Shown here piece after piece: positions 41,805 through 48,870 of a DNA stretch of 64,000 nt. The DNA is taken from contig NZ_WMBA01000006.1 of NCBI RefSeq assembly GCF_009707865.1, positions 1 through 64,000 of the forward strand, given 5' to 3'. The translations under genes were made by a program, and so were the position numbers. Origin of the DNA: Amycolatopsis pithecellobii (lineage in GTDB: Bacteria > Actinomycetota > Actinomycetes > Mycobacteriales > Pseudonocardiaceae). The notes beneath the pieces are model-generated. The model saw only the letters and a list, made by a program, of their open reading frames with translations, was not told the DNA's origin and ran no database searches. Numbering within the stretch: position 1 is the stretch's first letter; each line of letters begins with the position of its first letter.

Positions 41805-41903
41805 TCAGTAGACGCCGCACATGCCGTCGATGGACACCTCTTCGACGAGCAACTCGTCTTCCACCAGAGCCTCGTCCTGCGCAACCTGCTGAGTCTCGGC
41901 CAT
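41805..41903 (-). CDS. mftA: MftA mycofactocin precursor peptide
   Basis: A 32-residue peptide, acidic in the middle (DEALVEDELLVEEVSI), ending IDGMCGVY. The final Val-Tyr is the residue pair converted to the redox cofactor core, and the IDGMCGVY end is the family hallmark. ATG 41903 follows GAAGGGAG. Upstream lies the divergent mftR gene with a palindromic operator. Confidence 0.96.
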   Translation of the reverse strand: MAETQQVAQDEALVEDELLVEEVSIDGMCGVY

Positions 41904-41958
41904 GGGATGCTCCCTTCGTCGCGGCCGCCCCGGTGCGGCTCGCGTCACACACAATAAT

Positions 41959-41971
41959 GGCACCGAGTGCC
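41959..41971. promoter_or_regulatory. Candidate MftR operator
   Basis: GGCAC-CGA-GTGCC palindrome in the mftA-mftR divergent region, 15 bp before the mftR ATG and about 55 bp upstream of mftA. It is the only clear dyad there. Confidence 0.55.
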
Positions 41972-41985
41972 GAATGGAAGAGGGT

Positions 41986-42576
41986 ATGACCGACCAGGGT
42001 GTTTCGCGCGCCGGCCGCAAGCCGATCACGTCGCGCGCCGAGGTGGAGCACGTGGCGTTCGAACTGTTCGCCCGCCAGGGGTTCGAACGCACCACGGTGG
42101 ACGACATCGCGCAGGCCGCCGGGATCGGGCGCCGCACGTTCTTCCGCTACTTCCCGTCGAAGAACGACATCGCGTGGGGCGATTTCGATGGCGAACTGGC
42201 ACGGATGCGCACGCAGCTGGCCGGTTACCCTCCGGACGTGCCGCTGATCGACGTGATCCGCGAGGCGCTGGTCGAGTTCAACCGGATCGACCCGGACGAG
42301 GCGCCATGGCACCGCCGCCGGATGGAGTTGATCCTGACCACCCCGGCGTTGCAGGCTCACTCGACGCTGCGGTACACCGCGTGGCGGCAGGTGCTCGCGG
42401 ACTTTGTTGCAACACGACTCGATGTCGCGCCGGATTCCCTTGCGCCACAAGCAATCGCGTACGCGACGCTGGGTGTCGCGCTGGCCGCGTACGAGCAGTG
42501 GCTGCGCAGCCCCGGCACTGAGCTGAGTGAGCTGTTGAGCGCGGGAATGCGGGAGCTGAGCGCCGCGATCGGTTGA
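41986..42576 (+). CDS. mftR: MftR TetR-family regulator
   Basis: A 196-residue TetR regulator divergent from mftA. The helix-turn-helix is TTVDDIAQAAGIGRRTFFRYFPSKNDI. In mycobacteria MftR represses the mft operon and responds to long-chain acyl-CoAs. The ATG at 41986 has GGAAGAGG upstream. The stop overlaps the next gene's TTG start (TTGA), coupling a methyltransferase to the regulator. Confidence 0.93.
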   Translation: MTDQGVSRAGRKPITSRAEVEHVAFELFARQGFERTTVDDIAQAAGIGRRTFFRYFPSKNDIAWGDFDGELARMRTQLAGYPPDVPLIDVIREALVEFNRIDPDEAPWHRRRMELILTTPALQAHSTLRYTAWRQVLADFVATRLDVAPDSLAPQAIAYATLGVALAAYEQWLRSPGTELSELLSAGMRELSAAIG

Positions 42577-43412
42577 GCGGGATTGCGTACCATCTCGGTG
42601 TGCTGTTCCCGCGTGGTTCCGAGGCCATCAGCCCGACCGGCCACTACACCGGCTACGTCTGGGTACGCAATGGGCTGGCCCCGCCGGAGCTGGCGACCGC
42701 CGAGGGCCGCGTGATGTTCCACCTACTGGAACCGGCGATGCGGGTCAGCCGCCTGCTGGGCCGGCCGACGATCGAGGGCTTACTCGTCGCCCGGCACCGG
42801 ATGCTGGACGAGCTGCTGGCCGGTGCGGTTGAGCGTGGCGAAATCGGGCAGGTGATCGAGATCGCGGCGGGCCTCTCCGCCCGAGGTTGGCGCTTCACCC
42901 GGCGGTACCAGGATTTGGTCTATGTCGAGGCCGACTTGCCACGCATGGCGGCCCGCAAGCAGCATTTGCTGGACCGGCTCAGCGGCCCGGTCCCGCGGGT
43001 CACGACTGTGGACGCCCTCGCCGCGGACGGACCGTCGAGCCTCGGTGCGGTTGCGGACACTTTGGACCCCGATGTCGGCACCGCGATCATCACCGAGGGT
43101 CTGCTGAACTACTACGACCTCGAGGCGGTTACCACTATGTGGCACCGTTTCGCCGAGGTCCTCCTGCGCTTTCCGACCGGTGCGTACTTCGCGGATATCG
43201 TCATGCTCCCGGCCACCAATTCGCTCGCCCGGCGCTTGGCGGGCGGTTTACTGGAAACCACGCTCCGAGCGTCGGTACATGTACATTTCCCGAACCCCCC
43301 GGAAGCGGCGAAAGCATTACAGGCGGCGGGCTTCCCAGCGGCGGAGCTCCTATCCGCACCCGGCGACGATCCCGGGGCAAAGTTAGTGCGGATCATCGAC
43401 GCCTGGACCTGA
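42573..43412 (+). CDS. Leucine carboxyl methyltransferase-family (LCM) enzyme
   Basis: A 279-residue SAM methyltransferase of the PPM1/LCM/Tcmp fold: GQVIEIAAGLSARGWRF (motif I), YVEADLPRMAARK, TAIITEGLLNYYD and a C-terminal AGF. In bacteria these methylate carboxylates or polyketide acids. The TTG start overlaps the mftR stop, a strong sign of cotranslation. It could modify mycofactocin or its glycosylated form, though mycobacterial MftM is a different locus; that role is inference only. Confidence 0.85.
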   Translation: MSGIAYHLGVLFPRGSEAISPTGHYTGYVWVRNGLAPPELATAEGRVMFHLLEPAMRVSRLLGRPTIEGLLVARHRMLDELLAGAVERGEIGQVIEIAAGLSARGWRFTRRYQDLVYVEADLPRMAARKQHLLDRLSGPVPRVTTVDALAADGPSSLGAVADTLDPDVGTAIITEGLLNYYDLEAVTTMWHRFAEVLLRFPTGAYFADIVMLPATNSLARRLAGGLLETTLRASVHVHFPNPPEAAKALQAAGFPAAELLSAPGDDPGAKLVRIIDAWT

Positions 43413-43663
43413 GCCGGCCCCGAAAACCGCCGCCGTGCAACGAAAGCCGGCCAACGGACCCACCGCCCACTCCCACCCCCGAACCGACACGAAGCCTCCT
43501 TGAAGAATCAGGCGAAGTGGGGCGGGGGTGGGTCCCCCAACGAGGGCGCCCCGCGCCCGGTCACCTAGGCAGCCAACGGAACCACCAGGGCATCGCACGG
43601 AGCGCGACTCAAAAAGATTGCCTCGCCGGCGGGCTGGCTCCGGGATAACTGGCCCAACAGGCC
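43413..43663. other. Non-coding gap between convergent genes
   Basis: About 250 bp with no supported gene. It holds imperfect inverted repeats (GGGGC/GCCCC around 43520-43558 and GCCGGC copies around 43414-43453) that could terminate the convergent methyltransferase and Nudix genes. No other feature is seen. Confidence 0.4.
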
Positions 43664-44545
43664 TCACCTTGTCGAGGTGGTCGAGTTGGGGCTTTCTCTT
43701 TCCTCTTTTAGTGCTGTTAGTAGCGTTTTTGGCCCCACGTGTGCTGCGCCTTCTGCCTCTATCCGCTTTCGTAGTTCCCTGTCTGCTGTCACTACGGTTA
43801 CGCGGTCGTCGGGGCGCTCGGCTCGCAGGGTTCGCACAGTGTCCACAATGGTCGAATCGCCATCTCGGGTTGCGGAAATGACGTCCACATTGTCAACCGG
43901 TTCAGTGTGCCGCGCTCGGCCTTCGACGACCAACGTTATTTTCGGCCACCATGACCAACCGGCCCCGTCGAGCATGAATTGCCGGCCCGCGAGAAGTGCC
44001 AGTTGGTCCCGCAGACGCCGCGCGGCGCCAAGCCGGTCGCGCCACCAGCCGTCCGGGCGGGAACCGACGACGTTCGCGCCGTCGACCACCAGCAGCAGTT
44101 CCCGGCCCAATTCTGAACGTAGCATCGGCCAAGCCGCAGCAAAATCCTGATGCAGCGGGTACCCACCCACGTTATCCGGCGGCACCCACCGTAGCTCGTC
44201 GCTTTCGGCGTTCATCACCCGCGCCTCGACCGGCCGCACGGCCTGTGCGAGCACCGTCGTGTACGTCCAGCCGCCATGATCCACGGTCCAGGCGGACAGG
44301 GGACGCGCCGCATCGCGCGGGATTCCTGCTTCTTCCTCCGCCTCACGTGCGGCGGCTTGCCAGGCGCTTTCCGTACTGTCTATGGCACCGCCCGGCAGCG
44401 CCCACGTGCTCCCATGGTGGGTCCACCACGCCCGCCGCTGCAACAACACTCCCCGGTCCGGATCGGCCAGCAGCACACCCGCCGCACCGAACCGGCCCCA
44501 GTGCCGGTGCCCGCCCAGGCATTCGACGAACCCGTCCCCGTCCAT
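43664..44545 (-). CDS. Nudix hydrolase fused to NYN/PIN-like nuclease domain
   Basis: A 293-residue two-domain protein. The N-terminal Nudix box is GGAIDSTESAWQAAAREAEEEAG (shown split: GGAIDSTESAW-QAAAREAEEEAG), hydrolysing nucleoside diphosphate-type substrates. The C-terminal part is NYN/PIN-like: LLLVVDGANVVGSRPDGWWR at the start, then VDVISATRDGDSTIVD and VTVVTADRELRKRI, giving the acidic residues of an RNase. The combination suggests RNA-end or nucleotide quality control. It lies 12 bp after the ROK kinase stop side in the same direction. Confidence 0.88.
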   Translation of the reverse strand: MDGDGFVECLGGHRHWGRFGAAGVLLADPDRGVLLQRRAWWTHHGSTWALPGGAIDSTESAWQAAAREAEEEAGIPRDAARPLSAWTVDHGGWTYTTVLAQAVRPVEARVMNAESDELRWVPPDNVGGYPLHQDFAAAWPMLRSELGRELLLVVDGANVVGSRPDGWWRDRLGAARRLRDQLALLAGRQFMLDGAGWSWWPKITLVVEGRARHTEPVDNVDVISATRDGDSTIVDTVRTLRAERPDDRVTVVTADRELRKRIEAEGAAHVGPKTLLTALKEERESPNSTTSTR

Positions 44546-44557
44546 TCGTCAAGCTTG

Positions 44558-45508
44558 TCACACGGACAGGGCCTCCAGCGCCATCGTGGCAGCCCCCACC
44601 ATCGCGGCATTGTCACCCAGGTGCGCGGTGCGGATCCGGGCCAGTGGCCGGTGCCGGCCGCCGGTGATCGCCGCCGTGTAATGCTCGCGTGCCTCGTCCA
44701 GGAACAGGGTCGCCGACCCGGACACGCCACCCGCGATCACCACGAGCTCGGGGTCGAACACGTCCGCGACCAGCGCGAGCCCCTCCCCCAGCCATTTTGC
44801 CAGCTCAGCCACCGCGCGCTGAGCGATCGGGTCGCCATCACGGGCCGCGGCGGCGACCCGTCGGCCGGTGATCGAGCCCGGATCATCGGACACCTTCCGC
44901 GCCAGCACGGTCGACTCCCCGGGGTAGCGCGCCAGCAGTTCGATGGCCGTCGCCGCGAGCGCCGTGCCACTGCAGTATCGCTCCCAGCAACCGTACTTTC
45001 CGCACGGGCAGGCCCGCCCGCCCGGCACGACCGTCAGATGCCCCAGCTCCGGCGCAACCCCATGCGCACCACGGTAGATTTCGCCGTCCAGCAACAAACC
45101 GGCCCCGATCCCGGTCCCGATCGCGACCAGAGCCGCGACCCGCGTGCCCCGTGCCGCGCCGAACCGGTGCTCGCCGAGCGCGGCGGCGTTGGCATCGTGC
45201 TCAAGGGTCACCGGCAGCCCGACACGTTTCGCGATGCGGTCCGCGACCGGCGCCGCCCGCCACGCCAGATGCGGCGCGAACATCACCGTGCGCCGGTCGT
45301 TCGCGACGAAACCCGCGACCGACAACCCGACCGCGACCACCTCGTCGTGCCGGTTGCGCAGTTCGTCGATCACCCCGGAAATGGCGTCTTCCAAGGCATC
45401 CTCACCGCTCGGCGTGCCGGCCCTCGCAGTGTCCACAATGGACCCCTGCGTGTCGACCACCGCAGCGCGGACAGTCGTCCCGCCGACGTCAAGGCCGATC
45501 GCACGCAC
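44558..45508 (-). CDS. ROK-family sugar kinase (glucokinase-like)
   Basis: A 316-residue ROK kinase: GLDVGGTTVRAAVVD phosphate loop, the EHDANAAALGEHRFG catalytic Asp segment, GTGIGAGLLLDGEIYRGAHG, and zinc motif CPCGKYGCWERYCSG. The pattern matches actinobacterial glucokinase GlkA. Start GTG 45508 directly abuts the upstream gene's TGA. I remember the neighbour set (small DUF protein, ArsA-like ATPase, SRPBCC, phosphoesterase, FadD) around glkA in Streptomyces too. Confidence 0.9.
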   Translation of the reverse strand: MRAIGLDVGGTTVRAAVVDTQGSIVDTARAGTPSGEDALEDAISGVIDELRNRHDEVVAVGLSVAGFVANDRRTVMFAPHLAWRAAPVADRIAKRVGLPVTLEHDANAAALGEHRFGAARGTRVAALVAIGTGIGAGLLLDGEIYRGAHGVAPELGHLTVVPGGRACPCGKYGCWERYCSGTALAATAIELLARYPGESTVLARKVSDDPGSITGRRVAAAARDGDPIAQRAVAELAKWLGEGLALVADVFDPELVVIAGGVSGSATLFLDEAREHYTAAITGGRHRPLARIRTAHLGDNAAMVGAATMALEALSV

Positions 45509-45880
45509 TCAGGACTCCCCGCGCCATTGCACCGGAATGTGCTGCACGCGCGGCGAAGACGGCTCCGGTTTCGATTCCGGCTGGAAACCGGGCATGTGGA
45601 AACCGTGCTCGGGATCCCATCGGTCGGCGAGCACCGCCCGCAGCAGCGCGACGAGCTGGGCGAGCTGCTCCACCACCCGCGCCGCGAGCTCCGGCCGTTC
45701 CCCGCGCACCACGGAAACCACCGCACACAACGGACACCAGCCGCAATCGGCAGCCGGCCGTTCGGACTCACCGTGCCCGGCGGCGACGATCCCATCGAGC
45801 CACGGCGCGGCACGTTCGACGACCATCTCCACCAGCAGCCGGATCTCCTCGGCCAGGTTCGTGGCGTCGGCCTCCGTCAT
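45509..45880 (-). CDS. Small Cys-containing protein beside ROK kinase
   Basis: A 123-residue protein (ATG 45880, overlapping the ArsA-like stop by ATGA). It has a helical N-terminus (LAEEIRLLVEMVVERAAPW), a central CGWCPLCAVVS motif like a zinc ribbon, and a Pro/Ser C-terminus. It resembles the conserved small protein next to glkA in streptomycetes. The function is unknown. Confidence 0.8.
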   Translation of the reverse strand: MTEADATNLAEEIRLLVEMVVERAAPWLDGIVAAGHGESERPAADCGWCPLCAVVSVVRGERPELAARVVEQLAQLVALLRAVLADRWDPEHGFHMPGFQPESKPEPSSPRVQHIPVQWRGES

Positions 45881-47022
45881 CACTGCCTCCCGGCGTGGGT
45901 CAACGACACGACCAGCCCGCGTGCGTCCGAGACGGCACCGGTGATGTGACACGCCCGCAACGCCCCCGGCAGCGCGACGAGCCGCCGGAACCCGTCCACG
46001 GTGATCGCCAGGTCATCGTCCACTCTGGCCAGATCCACCGCGGCCTCGGGCCCGAGCGGCAACGCGACCCGCAGTTCGAAACCGCCGTCCACTTCGGACA
46101 CATCAAGCAACGGCGGCGCGGTCTTTTCGTTGGCGGACAAGGGATCTGCGTGCCCGTAGAGTTCCGCCGAGATCTCCAAAAGCGCGGGAAGGCCGACCGG
46201 CTCACTGGCCCGGTGCTCCACTTGCGAGAACTCCGCCAGCCCAGACCCGGCGAGCTCCGCGAGTACCGCGTCCTGCTGGCGGCGGCGCGTCCGCAACCAC
46301 GACGCCGCCGCACCACGCCACACCCCCGGCGCGGGCATCAGCCGGTTCACGATCACCCGGTCCACCTGGATTCCGCGCAGGGCAAGGGAACTGAGCGTCC
46401 GGCGGGCTTCGGCGACAACGACCCGTTCCGGCGTCAGCACGAGCCGCACCCCGGTCCTCGCCTGATCGGTGAGCAGGCCTCGCAACGACTCCAGATGCGA
46501 GCCCAGCCGCCGCACCGCCTCAACCGTCCCGCGCCCGCCCGCGAACTTCAGCTGCCACATCCTGTTGAGGTACCCGGAAACGGCCTCGGGAAGCGCGAGC
46601 AACCGCAACGTCTCCGCGGTCGGACCGCAGTCCACGACCACGATGTCCCACCGGCCGGACTCGGCCAGCCGTTGCACCTCGGTGAGCGCCAGCAGCTCGT
46701 CCACCCCGGGAAGCACGGTGAGCTCCTCGGCGTCGAGCGCGTCGATCCCCGCGCCGGCGAGCGCCGCGGTGAGCTTGCCCCGCAGCTCCTGCCACATGCC
46801 GTCGACAAGCCCGCGCGAATCCACCTGTGCCCCGTGCAGGCAGTGGTCCACCTCGGCCGGTTCCGCCGCGAGCCGCTGGGCGAACGCGTCACCGAGCGAG
46901 TGCGCGGGATCCGTCGAGACCACCAGCGTCTTGTACCCGCGCGTGGCGAGCCCGGCCGCGGTCGCCGCCGCGAGGGTCGTCTTCCCGACGCCACCCTTGC
47001 CGGTGAACAGCAGCAGCCGCAT
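45880..47022 (-). CDS. ArsA/Get3-family ATPase
   Basis: A 380-residue ATPase of the ArsA/Get3 group. The Walker A is MRLLLFTGKGGVGKTTLAAA at the N-terminus, then TDPAHSLGDAF (switch I) and a WDIVVVDCGPTAETLRLLALP segment. There is no duplicated domain and no arsenic operon nearby, so a chaperone or targeting role is more likely than arsenite export. ATG 47022 is chosen; it lies one base after the SRPBCC stop. It contains a copy of the 13-bp GTCCA palindrome. Confidence 0.9.
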   Translation of the reverse strand: MRLLLFTGKGGVGKTTLAAATAAGLATRGYKTLVVSTDPAHSLGDAFAQRLAAEPAEVDHCLHGAQVDSRGLVDGMWQELRGKLTAALAGAGIDALDAEELTVLPGVDELLALTEVQRLAESGRWDIVVVDCGPTAETLRLLALPEAVSGYLNRMWQLKFAGGRGTVEAVRRLGSHLESLRGLLTDQARTGVRLVLTPERVVVAEARRTLSSLALRGIQVDRVIVNRLMPAPGVWRGAAASWLRTRRRQQDAVLAELAGSGLAEFSQVEHRASEPVGLPALLEISAELYGHADPLSANEKTAPPLLDVSEVDGGFELRVALPLGPEAAVDLARVDDDLAITVDGFRRLVALPGALRACHITGAVSDARGLVVSLTHAGRQ

Positions 47023-47023
47023 G

Positions 47024-47491
47024 TCAGGCCGTGCTTTCTCCAGTATTTTTCCCACTGCCTTCGACCCTGCGCTTGAGCTCCTTCAGCGCGGTGTCCATCA
47101 CCATCTTCTCCGCCTTGCGGCGCAGCAGGCCGATCATCGGGAGCACTAGCTCGACCGACAACGTGTACGTCACCTTCGTTCCGCCCGATGCCGTGGGCGC
47201 CAGCTCGTACCGGCCGTCCTGCGCCTTCTGCATCTGCCCCTTGACCAGGTGCCAGCTCACCGAGCGGCCATCGGCAGCCCAGTCGTATTCGAGGGTGTAG
47301 ACGTCCTTGATCGGCCCGGCGTCCAGGGTCAACCGCACCTGCTTCGGCTTGCCGGCCTCGTCGGTGGCGAGCACCTCGGTCGCCTGGACCTGCTTCGCCC
47401 ACTCCGGATACGACCCGAAGTCCGCGATCACCGCCATCACCCGCTCGGGCGGCGCGTTGACCTCGATGGATTGTGTGGACTGGTCGGCCAT
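47024..47491 (-). CDS. SRPBCC (CoxG/cyclase-like) protein
   Basis: A 155-residue START-like protein: IEVNAPPERVMAVIADFGSY then PEWAKQVQATEVL and a basic C-terminal helix LRRKAEKMVMDTALKELKRR. It is tightly linked to the ArsA-like ATPase, so it may be its substrate or cofactor. The ligand is unknown. Start ATG 47491. Confidence 0.88.
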   Translation of the reverse strand: MADQSTQSIEVNAPPERVMAVIADFGSYPEWAKQVQATEVLATDEAGKPKQVRLTLDAGPIKDVYTLEYDWAADGRSVSWHLVKGQMQKAQDGRYELAPTASGGTKVTYTLSVELVLPMIGLLRRKAEKMVMDTALKELKRRVEGSGKNTGESTA

Positions 47492-47520
47492 GGCGCAGAG
47501 GTTACAGGGCCGCCCGCCGC

Positions 47521-48312
47521 TCACCAGCGCAACACGTACGGACGCTCGGTGACCTTGAAATGTCCCACGTTGCGGCATTCGGTTCGCCCGGCCCGCAGCT
47601 GTGCCGAGAGCGGCTGGTGCACGTGGCCGAACAACGACCATCGTGGCTGCTGGTCACGGATCAGGCCGGTCAGCGCGGCCGAGCCCATCTCGAGCCGTCG
47701 CGAGATCACGTCGTAGGTCAGCTCCGGGGAGGCCGGCGGCATGTGCGAGCACAGCACGTCGATGTCGGTCAGCTTGCCGACCGCTTCCTCGAACTCGTCA
47801 CGCTGGCGCAGGTAGGGCCGCCACACCGCGTTCGGCCGCGGCGGGGGCGCGTCGTCGGGCAGGATCACCCCGCCGACGAACCCGAACCGCCATCCGCCGA
47901 TCTCGGCGACTGCACCGTCCAACACGGTCACCCCGTCGCGTGCGAACTCCGTCCACAGGTCCGGGGAGTCGACGTTGCCCGGTGTCGCGTACGTCGGGGC
48001 GCTCAGCGCGGCGAACAGCGTCGCGTACTGCTCGCGGATCGCCTCCTCGACCGCGGCGGCCGGGTCGTCGAGGGTGGCCCACAGCGAGCGGGAGTAGGCG
48101 ATGGTCTCGTCGCGGGTTCCTTCGCGGCGCAACCGGGCGAAGGCCGAGACCTTCTCCGGCCCGAACAGGGTGCCGAGGATGCCCTTGTCGTGCTGCTGGT
48201 AGTCGACGAAGTCGAGAAGATCCCCCAGCACGACCAGCGCGTCGGCGCCATCCCCGGCCCGGGCCAGCGCCTCGGCATTGCCATGCACATCGGAGACGAC
48301 ATGAACCCGCAT
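47521..48312 (-). CDS. Metallophosphoesterase
   Basis: A 263-residue calcineurin-like phosphoesterase: RVHVVSDVHGNAEALAR, VVLGDLLDFVDY, HMPPASPELTYD and LFGHVHQPL motifs carry the metal ligands. The substrate is not evident. It lies 29 bp after the SRPBCC gene, preceded by the second copy of the intergenic block. Confidence 0.9.
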   Translation of the reverse strand: MRVHVVSDVHGNAEALARAGDGADALVVLGDLLDFVDYQQHDKGILGTLFGPEKVSAFARLRREGTRDETIAYSRSLWATLDDPAAAVEEAIREQYATLFAALSAPTYATPGNVDSPDLWTEFARDGVTVLDGAVAEIGGWRFGFVGGVILPDDAPPPRPNAVWRPYLRQRDEFEEAVGKLTDIDVLCSHMPPASPELTYDVISRRLEMGSAALTGLIRDQQPRWSLFGHVHQPLSAQLRAGRTECRNVGHFKVTERPYVLRW

Positions 48313-48330
48313 GTTTGAGAGGTTACTGTG

Positions 48331-48376
48331 GCGCGAAGCGCGTCGATGAGGGGTGGCAGGTCGGGCGACGGGTGGG
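48331..48376. repeat. Intergenic block, copy 2 of 2
   Basis: CGCGTCGATGAGGGGTGG and GGTCGGGCGACGGG match the copy at 10716-10760. It is bounded by the SRPBCC stop and the phosphoesterase start, the same layout as copy 1. On the minus strand a CGACGCGCTTCGCGC hairpin precedes a TAACCT possible -10. Confidence 0.6.
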
Positions 48377-48377
48377 G

Positions 48378-48776
48378 CTAGTGAACGGGCGGGATGCCTG
48401 GTGCACGGCCGTCTTCCAGGATCTCCTTCAAATCCAGCGCGATGGCCTTCGCCGCACGGGCACGCCGGTCGAATTCACGGCGTGCGTCCCGGGGCCGCAT
48501 CGGACCGGGCGGCGCCGCACGCAGGAAGTAATGGAGCAGCGTGCCGTCGAGCATCCGTTCGAGCCACACCTCCATGGTGCCCACGAGCGCGCCCGTGACC
48601 GTCCACCGCAGGCCCTCGTCACCACGGTCCGTGTACACCTCGAGCCGCAGGTCAGGCCAGTAGCGCCGCCACCCGGCGGGGTCGGCGAAAGCGGCCTTGA
48701 CCGTCCCCGGCGGGACCGCGAGGAACGTCTCGTCGACCACGTCGATCGCGGGCGGTGCGCCGTTCAGCGTGCTCAC
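48378..48776 (-). CDS. SRPBCC/polyketide-cyclase-like protein
   Basis: A 132-residue START-like protein: AIDVVDETFLAVPPGTVKAA, DPAGWRRYWPDLRLEVY and a C-terminal helix AKAIALDLKEILEDG. It is related in fold, not closely in sequence, to the 155-residue protein upstream. ATG 48776 starts 95 bp from the divergent fadD start. The role is unknown. Confidence 0.85.
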   Translation of the reverse strand: MSTLNGAPPAIDVVDETFLAVPPGTVKAAFADPAGWRRYWPDLRLEVYTDRGDEGLRWTVTGALVGTMEVWLERMLDGTLLHYFLRAAPPGPMRPRDARREFDRRARAAKAIALDLKEILEDGRAPGIPPVH

Positions 48777-48870
48777 GGATCCAGAATGTCATGGTCACGG
48801 GGCCTTGGTCGTATGGTGGTACTGACGCTAGGTTGACCGGCGAGTAACAACCACCCCGCGGAGGTTCACT

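Noticed and set aside
43413-43663. Possible tRNA or small RNA in the gap
   Set aside because: No T-loop GTTCRANTC or cloverleaf-like pairing found; only weak inverted repeats.
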